Source of the DNA: Saprospirales bacterium
GTDB lineage: Bacteria > Bacteroidota > Bacteroidia > Chitinophagales > JADIYW01
NCBI GenBank assembly: GCA_016711605.1
Contig: JADJSS010000020.1
Span: forward strand, 1-64,000
DNA length: 64,000 nt
Reading direction: 5' to 3'
The translations under genes and the position numbers were made by a program. Of this stretch, positions 55,128-64,000 are shown piece after piece. The notes beneath the pieces were generated by a model. The model was not told the DNA's origin. It saw nothing but the letters and a program-made list of their open reading frames with translations, and searched no databases. The first letter of the stretch is position 1; every line of letters starts with the position of its first letter.

Positions 55128-56927
55128 TTAGAAACTATATTTCTTTGCTTCCAACACTTTCGCAGCAATTCTTCTGCGTGCATCTTTGGTGTTTATCGTT
55201 TCGTATTTTGTGTAACGTTTTAAACCCATTAACATAATACGTAATTCATCGCCTTCTGCAAATGATTGCAACGCATGTTTGCCATCTATGTTTAATTTTT
55301 CTAACGCATCTGAAATAAATACTTTCGTCATATCAATTTGCGTTGCGCAAGCTGCTTCACCTTTTATAGCAATTAATTTTTGAGTACGTAAAACCGTTGA
55401 TTCCATTGAGTAAACAGCAGCTAACATATCTGCAACGTTCATCAAAATTTCTTGCTCGTGTTTTAATTTCGCCATCAATTTTTGTGCAGCAGCACCAGCA
55501 GTCATTAAGATTGCTTTTTTAGCATTTCTTACTGCTTTTGCTTCTGCTGCTAAAGGTGTTGAATCATCATCACCATTCATATCTGGAACACTCATTAATT
55601 CTTTTTGCACAGCCATTGCTGCTGTCATCATATCAATTTTGCCAGACATAGCTCGTTTCAATAACATATCAACAGAAAGCAAACGGTTGATTTCGTTGGT
55701 ACCTTCAAAGATACGGTTGATACGCGCGTCTCTGTATGCACGTGCTGCACCAAACTCTTCAGAGTAACCCATTCCACCATGCACTTGCACGTTTTCATCT
55801 ACACAATAATCCAATACTTCAGAACCGATGAATTTCAATAACGAACATTCGATTGCATATTCTTCAGCAGCTTTCATAATCGCTTCTTGATAAGGCATGC
55901 CAGAAGCCATCAATTCTTTTTCTTTATTGTCAATTGCATCAGACGCACGGTAGCAAGCACTTTGTAATGCATAAATGCGTGTTGCCATTTCTGCCAATTT
56001 ATATTGTATAGCACCAAAAGTTGCAATTGGAACTTTAAATTGTTGACGTTCTAATGCGTATGTTGCAGCTTGTTCTAAGGCAACTTTTGAACCGCCTAAA
56101 ACACCTGCAGCTAATTTATATCTTCCAACATTTAAAATATTGAATGCAATTAAATGACCTTTGCCAATTTCGCCTAATAAATTTTCTTTCGGCACTTTTA
56201 CGTTTTCTAAAAATACTTGTCGCGTAGATGAACCTTTGATACCCATTTTTGCTTCTTCAGCACCTAACGAAAATCCTTCTAAGTTTCTATCGATAATTAA
56301 TGCAGAAAATTTATCACCATCAATTTGACAGAAAACAATGTAAACATCAGCAAAACCTGCGTTTGTGATCCACATTTTTTGTCCGTTTACTACATAATGT
56401 GTGCCTTCTGCGTTTAAGATTGCTGTTGTTTTTGCACCTAATGCATCAGAGCCAGAACCTGGTTCTGTTAAGCAATAAGATGCTTTTAATTCACCTGTTG
56501 CTAATTTTGGTAAATAATGTGCTTTTTGTTGCTCGTTGCCGAAATATACAATTGGCAACGTACCGATTCCGATATGTGCACCAACTGATAATGAAAATGA
56601 ACTTGCGCGCGCCATATTTTCTACCAATAAAGAATTGGTATTAAAATCTTTTCCTGAGCCACCATATTCTTCAGGAATAGCTAAACCAAGTAATCCTAAT
56701 TCACCAGCTTTTAATAATAAAGATTCGGTTAAACCTGGTTCTTGTTTTTCAATTTTATCGTATACTGGTAAAATTTCAGTATCAATAAATGTGGTCACCA
56801 TATCGATAATCATGTGTTGTTCTTCATTCAAATCTTCTGGTGTAAACGTGTCGTTGTAGTTCATTTCTTTTACTAAGAATTCACCACCTTTCAATAAGTT
56901 TTTTACTTCTGATAATGTTTCGCTCAT
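55128..56927 (-). CDS. acyl-CoA dehydrogenase with C-terminal extension
   Basis: A 599-residue flavoprotein, longer than the 380-residue core. Residues about 25-420 form the dehydrogenase core (CLTEPGSGSDALGA, RQQFKVPIATFGAIQYKLAE, QVHGGMGYSEEFGAARAYRD, RIFEGTNEINRLL). A helical C-terminal domain of about 170 residues follows. This architecture is that of the VLCAD/ACAD9-like branch, fit for long acyl chains. The catalytic Glu position should be read by alignment, since the position equal to GEGTSEI here is FEGTNEI, which retains a Glu. It is divergent from the Rieske gene, and a 16-bp palindrome at 57016 lies between them. It may be regulated by a TetR-type protein; inference. Confidence 0.92.
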   Translation of the reverse strand: MSETLSEVKNLLKGGEFLVKEMNYNDTFTPEDLNEEQHMIIDMVTTFIDTEILPVYDKIEKQEPGLTESLLLKAGELGLLGLAIPEEYGGSGKDFNTNSLLVENMARASSFSLSVGAHIGIGTLPIVYFGNEQQKAHYLPKLATGELKASYCLTEPGSGSDALGAKTTAILNAEGTHYVVNGQKMWITNAGFADVYIVFCQIDGDKFSALIIDRNLEGFSLGAEEAKMGIKGSSTRQVFLENVKVPKENLLGEIGKGHLIAFNILNVGRYKLAAGVLGGSKVALEQAATYALERQQFKVPIATFGAIQYKLAEMATRIYALQSACYRASDAIDNKEKELMASGMPYQEAIMKAAEEYAIECSLLKFIGSEVLDYCVDENVQVHGGMGYSEEFGAARAYRDARINRIFEGTNEINRLLSVDMLLKRAMSGKIDMMTAAMAVQKELMSVPDMNGDDDSTPLAAEAKAVRNAKKAILMTAGAAAQKLMAKLKHEQEILMNVADMLAAVYSMESTVLRTQKLIAIKGEAACATQIDMTKVFISDALEKLNIDGKHALQSFAEGDELRIMLMGLKRYTKYETINTKDARRRIAAKVLEAKKYSF

Positions 56928-57015
56928 TTTTTATTTATTTAAGATTTTTAAATTTAAAATAGATTCTAAGTATCACTTAAAATAGTACACTAAAAATACA
57001 ATGCATGCATTGAAA

Positions 57016-57031
57016 TAACAAACGTTTGTTA
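57016..57031. promoter_or_regulatory. Perfect 16-bp palindrome, candidate TetR-type operator
   Basis: TAACAAACGTTTGTTA is its own inverse complement and lies 89 bases before the acyl-CoA dehydrogenase start and 108 before the Rieske gene, in the divergent promoter region. Right after ATGCATGCAT (57001-57010), another small palindrome. Confidence 0.55.
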
Positions 57032-57101
57032 AAAATGTTTAGTTAAGTATTTGTTATCAATTTCGATATAGTTTTAGTATCCAAGGAATGTAGTTTTTAA
57101 T

Positions 57102-57109
57102 TAAATTTG
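57102..57109 (+). promoter_or_regulatory. -7 promoter element of the Rieske gene
   Basis: TAAATTTG, exact TAnnTTTG, 29 bases before the ATG at 57139. Confidence 0.45.
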
Positions 57110-57138
57110 CTAATATAACTATTGAAAAATCTACAAAA

Positions 57139-58175
57139 ATGGCATCTTACAAACGTATTCCATTAAAACCATATCCAAATGGCTGGTATATGGTGGCACA
57201 TTCTAATGAAATTAAAAATGGAGAAATTATTACGAAGCGATTTGCTGGAAAAGATATTATATTATTCAGGACGGAATCGGGAAAATTAGCAATTACAGAA
57301 CCTTACTGTCCTCACATGGGTGGCCATTTTGGCTTTGGTGGAAAAGTAGAAGGTGAAAGTATTAAATGTCCGTTTCATCATTTCTGTTTTGATACGAAAG
57401 GCGATTGCACAGCAACTGGTTATGGTTCAAAACCATCTTCTAAATTAAAATTACCTACGTATTTTTCTGATGAAAAAAACAATCTTATTTTAATTTGGTT
57501 TGACGAAAAAAATAATGCTCCAACTTGGTTTGTGCCGCAGGAAGACTGGACAGACTGGTCTGAAGTATTATTTGCTGAATATGATTTGAATTCGCATCCA
57601 CAAGAAACAACAGAAAATAGCGTAGATGTTGGTCATTTTTCAATTGTTCATGGTTATACTGGTGTTGAAACGTTGCACGAAATGGAAAGCCACGACCATT
57701 ATTTATATGCCAAATATGCTATGCACCGAATTGCTGATTTTGTAGGCAAGAAAAAAAATATCCGAACAGAATTTAATGTGAATGTACACGGTTTAGGTTA
57801 TTCATTTGTAAGTGCTGAAATTCCTGAACTAAATTTTAAAATGCGAAATTTTGTTTTGCCAACACCTAAGGACAACGGCAAACTAAAATTAACTATTGGT
57901 GCAAGCATTAAGAATCTAGAAAACAAAGAAAAAATTTCACCTTTGTTAAAAATAGTACCAAAAGAGATTGCTACAAAATTAGTATTAAAAAAACGTTTGA
58001 AGGTTATTGCCACGACGTGAGTCAGGATTTTAAAATTTGGGAAAACAAAATTTATATTGATCCACCGATATTAGCCAAAGGCGATGGTCCTGTTGCCCAA
58101 TATAGAATGTGGGCACAACAATTCTATTATGATGATTCTAAGCAACCGAATTATGCAACAAATACAATAGACTAA
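57139..58175 (+). pseudogene. Rieske non-heme iron oxygenase (KshA/DAF-36-like), frameshifted near the end
   Basis: About 345 residues if repaired. The Rieske 2Fe-2S site is CPHMGGHFGF, then CPFHHFCFD; the non-heme iron site is NSVDVGHFSIVHGYTG (Asp and two His). This combination is that of terminal oxygenases such as 3-ketosteroid 9-alpha-hydroxylase and cholesterol 7-desaturase. At 57987-57993 an A7 run breaks the frame: with eight A it runs on as KKTFEGYCHDVSQDFKIWEN to a stop at 58173-58175 through KGDGPVAQYRMWAQQFY, which matches the family C-terminus. The oxygenase is probably intact in the organism. Its substrate is unknown; placement upstream of a tryptophan cluster may be chance. Confidence 0.78.
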
Positions 58176-58261
58176 AATTTATTTTTTTACATGCACTTTA
58201 TCTTTTCATTAGAAAATATCTCAATTTATTTTGTTTAATTTTGGTTATTGAAAATCATAAA

Positions 58262-59170
58262 ATGAATAGAGAAGAAATTTTAAATGCCATTGATGAAAAA
58301 TACAAAGCCATTGGACAAGATGCTGATGTACATTTATTAGGTTTGTTACATGCTGAACCTATCACCTATTGGAATTATATTAATGTAGATGCATTACTTG
58401 GTTTACAAATTCAGCGCACACAATTGCCTGATGAAATGATTTTCATTATGTATCACCAAATTAATGAGCTGTTGTTTAAAATGATTTTGTGGGAAATTGA
58501 ACAAGTAGCATCATCAGCTACTGTTTCTACTGAAAAATTCTCTTTACATCTAAATAGAATTAGCAGATATTTTGATATGCTTTCATCGTCATTTGATATC
58601 ATGAAAGAAGGCATGGAAAGAGAACAATATCTTAAATTCAGAAATACCTTAACACCAGCCAGCGGTTTTCAAAGTGCGCAATATCGCAAAATTGAATTTG
58701 CTTCTACAGAACTAATTAATTTAATTGATTTTAGATTTAGAGCAACCATTGATCGCAACACACCATTTGAACACGCATACGAACATTTATATTGGCAAGC
58801 TGCTGGCAAAGATTATAAAACTGGTAAGAAAAGTATGTTGTTATCCAATTTTGACAAACGTTATTTAGAAGAATTTATCACGTTTATGAAAGATTACAAC
58901 ACCACAAATCTTTGGACAAAATTTAAACAATTACCTATTGAAGATCAGCAAAATAATGAGTTAGTTAAAGCCATGCGTCATTACGATTACACCGTTAATA
59001 TAAAATGGGTAATGGCGCATTTAAACGCAGCAAAAAAATACATTGGCGATGGTGATGCAACTGGAGGAAGCGAATGGCAAAAGTACATGCATCCAAAATA
59101 TCAGCGCAGAATTTTCTTTCCAGAATTATGGTCGAAAGAAGAATTGGAAAATTGGGGAAATGAGGTGTAA
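58262..59170 (+). CDS. kynA: tryptophan 2,3-dioxygenase
   Basis: A 302-residue haem dioxygenase that opens the indole ring of tryptophan to N-formylkynurenine. Motifs: DEMIFIMYHQINELLFKMIL (with the His that is the distal/active-site residue), RYFDMLSSSFDIM, TPASGFQSAQYRKIEF, FRATIDRNTPFE, and WMAHLNA-type WVMAHLNAAKKYIGDGDATG (proximal haem region). Length fits bacterial forms. I chose ATG 58262 (MNREEILNAI) over the open frame from 58241; TAATTTTG (58236-58243), an exact -7 element, lies 18 bases before it. Confidence 0.95.
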   Translation: MNREEILNAIDEKYKAIGQDADVHLLGLLHAEPITYWNYINVDALLGLQIQRTQLPDEMIFIMYHQINELLFKMILWEIEQVASSATVSTEKFSLHLNRISRYFDMLSSSFDIMKEGMEREQYLKFRNTLTPASGFQSAQYRKIEFASTELINLIDFRFRATIDRNTPFEHAYEHLYWQAAGKDYKTGKKSMLLSNFDKRYLEEFITFMKDYNTTNLWTKFKQLPIEDQQNNELVKAMRHYDYTVNIKWVMAHLNAAKKYIGDGDATGGSEWQKYMHPKYQRRIFFPELWSKEELENWGNEV

Positions 59171-59217
59171 TTAAATAATAAAATAATGTAGTAATGAAAT
59201 AATGAAATCTTATATTT

Positions 59218-59958
59218 ATGCTTGCTTCTATTCAATACAACGAACAAACTTACAAAGTAGATTTATCTAAACCAATGGACATTTCTTTACCAATAAAAAT
59301 TGGTGGTGTGAAAGCATGGTATGTTGATGAACCAACGTTTGAGCCAGTAAAAATGGGCGATTGGATCGGTGAAGTAAAACAAGGTGGATCTGTAAATTTC
59401 AGAAATGTATTTTTCAATCCACACGGACATGGAACACATACTGAATGTGTTGGACATATCAGTAAAGAAGATTATTCTGTCAATAATAGTTTGAAGCAAT
59501 TTCATTTTATTGCGCAATTAATTTCTGTTTTACCAGATGAAATAAATGACGATTTTATCATTACAAAAAAAACATTGCAACCTTTTTTGGAAAACAATTC
59601 CACAGAAGCAATTATTATCAGAACGCTTTCTAATGTTAATGAAAAACAAACTAAAAATTATTCCAACACAAATCCAGCATTTATTGATGAAGAAGCGATG
59701 AAATACATTGTTGAAAAAGGAATCAACCATGTTTTGTTAGATACTCCAAGTGTGGACAAAGAACAAGACGGTGGAAAATTATTGGCGCATCACGCATTTT
59801 GGCAATATCCTGAAAACACAAATACTTTCAGAACCATAACTGAATTAGTTTTTATCAATGATAAAATAAAAGATGGAATTTATTTACTAAATCTACAAGT
59901 AGCAGCATTCGAAAATGACGCTGCACCATCACGACCGGTTCTATTTCAATTAATTTAA
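59218..59958 (+). CDS. cyclase-family hydrolase, putative kynurenine formamidase
   Basis: A 246-residue protein of the KynB/cyclase family. The metal-binding motif HGHGTHTECVGHIS matches the HxGTHxDxxxH pattern, with Glu in place of Asp. Others: VLLDTPSVDKEQDGGKLLAHHAFW and INDKIKDGIYLLNLQVAAF. KynB hydrolyses N-formylkynurenine to kynurenine, the step right after tryptophan dioxygenase. The gene lies 47 bases behind kynA, which supports that role, but the Glu variant and the longer protein (usual KynB about 210) leave doubt. Confidence 0.78.
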   Translation: MLASIQYNEQTYKVDLSKPMDISLPIKIGGVKAWYVDEPTFEPVKMGDWIGEVKQGGSVNFRNVFFNPHGHGTHTECVGHISKEDYSVNNSLKQFHFIAQLISVLPDEINDDFIITKKTLQPFLENNSTEAIIIRTLSNVNEKQTKNYSNTNPAFIDEEAMKYIVEKGINHVLLDTPSVDKEQDGGKLLAHHAFWQYPENTNTFRTITELVFINDKIKDGIYLLNLQVAAFENDAAPSRPVLFQLI

Positions 59959-60050
59959 TAAAAATTTAGACTTACTAATTCAAGCAAAATTTAATTAGCT
60001 TAACAACTATTTTTTTTGTTTATTTGTTTAGATAATTTTTAGTAAAAAGC

Positions 60051-60839
60051 ATGGATTTAAATCTTCAAAATAAATATGCATTAGTTTGCGGAAGTACACA
60101 AGGTATTGGCAAAGCTGCAGCAATTGAGTTAGCAAAACTCGGTGCTACCATTATTCTTTTGGCTCGAAATGAAGATGCATTAAAATCAACATTATTAGAA
60201 TTGAACACTGCTTTTCATCAACATCATAAATATATTGTTGCCGATTTTTCAGATGCTGAAAATTTAAAAAATACCATCGAAATATTTTTACAAAAAAATC
60301 CACCGATTCATATTTTAATCAATAATACTGGTGGTCCTGCAGCAGGTCAAGTTTCTTCTGCAACTACAGATGAATTTATTGCAGCGTTTAACAACCATCT
60401 AATTTGCAATCATATTTTAGCACAAGCAATTATTCCAGGAATGAAAGCAGAAAAGTATGGACGCATTATCAATATTATTTCTACTTCTGTAAAACAACCA
60501 ATTGCTGGACTTGGCGTTTCAAATACCATTCGTGCTGCGGTTGCAAACTGGTCGAAAACATTGGCTGGCGAAGTTGCGCAATTTGGTATCACTGTAAATA
60601 ATATTTTGCCTGGTGCAACAAACACCATTCGTTTACAAACAATTTTTGAAAATAAAGCAGCAAAATCAGGAAAATCAATTGACGAAATAAAAAACGAAAT
60701 GTTGGATGAAATTCCTGCGAAGCGTTTTGCAGAACCAAATGAAATTGCCAACGCCATTGCATTTTTAGCATCACCTGCTGCAGCATATATTAATGGAATA
60801 AATGTTCCTGTTGATGGTGGACGAACTGCTTGTTTATAA
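60051..60839 (+). CDS. short-chain dehydrogenase/reductase lacking the Tyr-x3-Lys pair
   Basis: A 262-residue SDR. Cofactor motif VCGSTQGIGKAAAIE, NNTGGPAAG and IINIISTSVKQP are normal. The usual active-site YxxxK after the Ser is absent: the position reads LGVSNTIRAAVANWSKTLAG. The C-terminal PGATNTIR and INGINVPVDGG are typical. Some SDRs with the SN-x-x-R form are active with other catalytic residues, so it is not necessarily a dead enzyme. It lies between the formamidase-like gene and the semialdehyde dehydrogenase; a place in the kynurenine pathway is inference. Confidence 0.82.
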   Translation: MDLNLQNKYALVCGSTQGIGKAAAIELAKLGATIILLARNEDALKSTLLELNTAFHQHHKYIVADFSDAENLKNTIEIFLQKNPPIHILINNTGGPAAGQVSSATTDEFIAAFNNHLICNHILAQAIIPGMKAEKYGRIINIISTSVKQPIAGLGVSNTIRAAVANWSKTLAGEVAQFGITVNNILPGATNTIRLQTIFENKAAKSGKSIDEIKNEMLDEIPAKRFAEPNEIANAIAFLASPAAAYINGINVPVDGGRTACL

Positions 60840-60848
60840 TAAAAAATC

Positions 60849-62298
60849 ATGTCAACTAAAACTATACATAATTATATAAACGGCGAATTAGTTGCGCCAA
60901 TTTCAAATCAATATATGGATGTCATAAATCCTGCAACGGCTGAAATATATGCACAACTGGCTGATTCAAACGAACAAGATGTAGAACTCGCATATCAAGC
61001 AGCAGTAAACGCATTTCCTAGTTGGTCAACATGCACAACAGAAAAACGTTCTCAAATTCTATTAAAAATTGCTGATTTAATTTTAATCAATTTAGATAAA
61101 TTAGCATTAGCAGAATCTATTGATAATGGCAAACCTTTACAGCTTGCTAAAACTGTTGATATTCCACGTGCAGCAGCAAATTTTCATTTTTTCGGCACCG
61201 CTATTTTACATTTTTCCAGCGAATCACATTTCATGGAAGAAGGTGCAATTAACTATACACTTCGCCTACCTTTAGGTGTTGTAGGTTGCATTTCGCCTTG
61301 GAATTTGCCTTTGTATTTATTTACCTGGAAAATTGCACCAGCGTTGGCTGCAGGAAATTGCGTGGTTGCCAAACCATCAGAAATAACACCGATGACTGCT
61401 TTCCTATTGGCAGAAATTTGTATCGAAGCTGGATTGCCAAAAGGTGTTTTAAATATAGTACATGGCTACGGTAACAAAGTTGGAAATGCCATTGTTTCGC
61501 ATCCAAAAATAACAGCCATTTCATTTACTGGTGGCACACAAACTGGCGCAGCTATTGCAAAAATTGCTGCACCAATGTTTAAGAAATTATCTTTAGAATT
61601 AGGCGGAAAAAATCCAACGATTATTTTTGCAGATTGCGATTATGAAAAAATGATTACAACTGTAATGCGTTCTGCATTTTCGAATCAAGGACAAATTTGT
61701 TTATGTGGTTCACGCATTTTTTATTGAACGACCTTTGTACGAAAAATTTAAAAATGATTTTGTCAAAAAAACAAATGAATTAATTATTGGTGATCCTTTG
61801 GAAGACAAAACAAACATAGGCGCTATCGTTTCTGAACAACATTTACAAAAAGTAATTTCTTATATCGATTTGGCAAAACAAGAAGGCGGAAAAATTATAG
61901 CTGGTGGAAATCAGGTAAAAATAAATGGCAGATGTTCGAACGGATACTTCTTAGAGCCAACAATTATTGAAGGTTTGACTTATGATTGCAGAACCAACCA
62001 AGAAGAAATTTTTGGTCCAGTGGTAACCATTATGCCATTTGATACGGAAGAAGAAGTGTTGCAATATGCAAATAGCACTACGTATGGTTTGGCTGCTTCT
62101 GTTTGGACAGAAAATTTAAGTCGCGCACATCGAATAGCAGAAAATATAAAAATAGGAATTGTTTGGATTAACTGTTGGATGATTCGCGATTTACGCACAC
62201 CATTTGGTGGCACAAAAAATTCTGGTATTGGAAGAGAAGGTGGCTGGGAAGCATTGCGTTTTTTTACGGAAGCAAAAAACGTTTGTATAAAATATTGA
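60849..62298 (+). pseudogene. 2-aminomuconic 6-semialdehyde dehydrogenase (ALDH8-like), frameshifted
   Basis: About 482 residues if repaired, complete for the family. It has VGCISPWNLPLYLFTWKIAP, the cofactor motif SFTGGTQTGAAIAK, the general base Glu in LSLELGGKNPT and the catalytic Cys in FSNQGQICLCGSRIF, then NCWMIRDLRTPFGGTKNSG in the C-terminal half. The latter matches the ALDH8A1/AMSDH and 2-hydroxymuconic semialdehyde dehydrogenase form. The break lies at 61720-61725: a T6 run should be T5, which gives RIFIERPLYEKF. It follows the SDR by 9 bases and is probably functional in life. It would oxidise 2-aminomuconate semialdehyde to 2-aminomuconate. Confidence 0.85.
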
Positions 62299-62310
62299 GT
62301 GAACGTTAAA

Positions 62311-62331
62311 AGTGATAAGTTATAGGTTCTA
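62311..62331 (+). repeat. Heptad repeats after the aldehyde dehydrogenase gene
   Basis: AGTGATA, AGTTATA and GGTTCTA in tandem, 12 bases past the stop. Confidence 0.6.
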
Positions 62332-62343
62332 CGACGAAAAAAC

Positions 62344-62740
62344 ATGAAAAATTTTATCTCAAATCTAGCATTACATCCTAAAAAATATTTCTTTTTGATG
62401 CTATTGGAGCATTGTAGCCTCTTTATTTTTATGTTTGATTTATTTTATATTATATAAAAACTTTGGACTGCCAAAACAAAGTATTTTATACTTAATGATT
62501 TTTGCAATTTGTTGTTGTCTATATTCGACATACTGTTACTACTTTATTCATTCAAATCAATATAAATATATCAAAGGCATTATCATTGCAAATATTATTT
62601 ATCTTATATTTACGATAGTACAAATCGGCTATTTTTATAATTACCTAAAAATATCTGGTTGGATTTATTTTTGTTTAGATATAATGATTATAAGTTTTGT
62701 AATTTTTATAGAAATAAAAACGTCTAAACACTTAAAGTAG
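62344..62740 (+). pseudogene. small four-helix membrane protein, frameshifted
   Basis: ATG 62344 opens MKNFISNLALHPKKYFF, but this frame stops at 62451. A second frame from about 62435 reads IYFILYKNFGLPKQSILYLM to KTSKHLK. Both belong to one protein of about 130 residues with four hydrophobic helices: a T run near 62391 and the TTGTAGCC stretch near 62410 each need one base change to give FxDAIGALxASLFLCLIYF. No family was recognised. It lies in the tryptophan cluster, six bases before the RidA gene, but a role is unknown. Confidence 0.6.
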
Positions 62741-62746
62741 AAAATA

Positions 62747-63166
62747 ATGACAGAAAATATCATCCATTCATCAAAAGCACCAGAACCAGTTGGTGCCTAT
62801 CCACATGCAAGACGCGTTGGAAATTTATTATTTCTTTCTGGAGTTGGACCACGAGAAAAAGGCACTAAAAAAATTCCTGGTGTTGAATTAGATGAACAAG
62901 GAAATATTATTTCGTATGATATCGAAACGCAATGTCATTCTGTTTTTCAAAACATAAAATACATTCTTGAAGATGCTGGTTCTGACTGGAAAAACATTGT
63001 TGACGTAACAGTTTTTTTAACCAATATGAAAGCGGATTTTAAAACATACAGTCGCATTTATGCTGAATATTTTAAAGACAATCAGCCGTGCCGGACAACT
63101 ATAGAAATTTTAAGCTTACCAACACCGATTGCCATTGAGCTTAAAGTAATAGCAACTATTGAGTGA
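62747..63166 (+). CDS. RidA-family protein, 2-aminomuconate deaminase-like
   Basis: A 139-residue RidA/YjgF-fold enzyme. APEPVGAYPHARRVGNLLF then LSGVGPREKG is the start seen in AmnD/NbaF, which hydrolyse 2-aminomuconate to 4-oxalocrotonate and ammonia. The Arg in PCRTTIEILSLPTPIAIE binds the carboxylate in the fold. The position right after a 2-aminomuconic semialdehyde dehydrogenase supports the specific role over general enamine deamination by RidA. It overlaps no neighbour and stands 6 bases behind the preceding gene. Confidence 0.87.
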   Translation: MTENIIHSSKAPEPVGAYPHARRVGNLLFLSGVGPREKGTKKIPGVELDEQGNIISYDIETQCHSVFQNIKYILEDAGSDWKNIVDVTVFLTNMKADFKTYSRIYAEYFKDNQPCRTTIEILSLPTPIAIELKVIATIE

Positions 63167-63167
63167 A

Positions 63168-64000
63168 ATGAACATTATTAAAAAATATGGTCTAATAATT
63201 TTAGTTTGTCTTATAACATATAGTTGTAGAGCAAAGAAAGAAATTGATTTCAACAACTACTTTCTATATAACATTGACGACAATAATAATATAGATTTAG
63301 AAGAAAAATATTATACACTATTTTTAGTTTGCATAAAGTACAATCTTCCAATTTCATATTTTATATCAATGACTCAATTTTCAGTTGGTAAAACAAGAGA
63401 AATAATTTATGATTTAAAATCTACAGAACATATAAAAATCAAAGATAAAAGTATTACACCTGCTATATTTATTGCTGACAATAATGATAAAAAAGGTATA
63501 CAACAATTAGCACAAAAATCAGCAGAAAAAAATTGCAACTTTAATTCAGACTGATTCTACTTATATAAAAACAGAATACAAAAAATTGAAGTTTCAAAAA
63601 CACTAGATTTTGAACAGTGGTCTTTTGTTTTTATTGGCGATATATTAATTGGTCAAAGTCAACTTGGGTCAATTAGAATTAATTTATTAAAAGATACTAT
63701 CAACAATTATCAATATCAAACTTGTTACAACTCAATTATCGAAAATAACAATCCTGTTCTAAATAATTTCTATTACAACAATTATATTGGTGGTACTTCA
63801 GCAAGTCGTACTTATGAATTTGGAAACTACAACTATATAAAAAAAGATTATTGGCGAACTTCTGAAAATCAAAATATAATTTCAGCAGAAGACAATTTCA
63901 AACTTTACCAAATTAGTTTTGATTATTCAAAGAAATTAATTCCAATATTAAAATCGAATATTGAGGAAGTAAAATTTTTTATAATAATTCACATTTCAAA
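63168..64000 (+). pseudogene. lipoprotein, two compensating frameshifts, cut by window edge
   Basis: It starts at ATG 63168, one base past the RidA stop, with a lipoprotein signal (MNIIKKYGLIILVCLITYSC). The first frame stops at 63552. A second stretch in the same frame from about 63585 is open to the end of the window. Between them the +1 frame reads IATLIQTDSTYIKTEYKK and links both. So an A7 run at about 63527 carries one base too many and the A6 run near 63580 one too few. No family was recognised. Tyr/Asn-rich composition. The 3' end lies beyond 64000. Confidence 0.68.

Noticed and set aside
61700..61730. Programmed frameshift in the aldehyde dehydrogenase
   Set aside because: A T6 run with one base too many explains the break, no slippery or pseudoknot signal was seen, and the same kind of break occurs in many other genes here.

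Overview
The window looks like a chromosomal segment of a low-GC member of the Bacteroidota, probably near the Chitinophagales/Saprospirales side of the phylum. Pointers are two large surface proteins with the LPVEL linker and type A sorting tail of the type IX secretion system (T9SS), a carboxypeptidase-like TonB-dependent receptor, an RprX/RprY-like two-component pair, a DUF1800/DUF1501 pair, many promoters of the Bacteroidota form TAnnTTTG, and very few Shine-Dalgarno sites. The rank below phylum is inference. No rRNA, tRNA, CRISPR array, prophage or transposase was seen.

Layout. 1-2043: broken T9SS surface protein. 2236-7714: acyl-CoA dehydrogenase, helix-hairpin-helix protein, OmpA-like porin, MarC, ABC ATPase, GatC. 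7900-12122: lipid locus (alkyl-DHAP synthase-like flavoprotein running in frame into GlpD, then a lipid kinase). 12196-16361: outer-membrane barrel, endonuclease III, RNase HI, TMTC-like membrane protein. 16411-23447: secreted-protein operon ending in a giant glycine-rich T9SS protein. 23702-31310: TauE permease, small exported proteins, and the chaperones ClpB and DnaK. 31456-37757: ApaG, Gmk, Dcd, a two-component system, and both enzymes that turn agmatine into putrescine. 37847-46364: a zincin, MtaB, a Gfo/Idh oxidoreductase, DUF1275, and a large TonB receptor. 46488-53933: DUF1501/DUF1800, two Spy-like paralogues, a CoA-binding protein, dnaX and a lipoprotein. 53934-54982: a repeat-rich stretch ahead of an orphan gene. 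55128-64000: a second acyl-CoA dehydrogenase divergent from a tryptophan/kynurenine catabolic cluster (Rieske oxygenase, tryptophan 2,3-dioxygenase, formamidase-like cyclase, SDR, 2-aminomuconic semialdehyde dehydrogenase, 2-aminomuconate deaminase-like RidA).

Three patterns cut across the genes. First, about eleven loci carry single-base frameshifts, most of them at A or T runs. This looks like consensus error in the assembly more than gene decay; dnaX may be an exception. Second, a -7 promoter element (TAnnTTTG or TAnnTTCG) ends only 2-7 bases before the start codon of at least seven housekeeping genes, which predicts leaderless mRNAs. Third, the spacers and some gene ends are built from degenerate short-period repeats: heptads (RGTNNTN), nonamers (AATCANNTN), a dispersed 22-bp-core element, a 163-bp inverted-repeat element, and an array of TAAAANTTTA boxes at 21-bp period upstream of an orphan gene. 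That array is the most unusual structure in the window.
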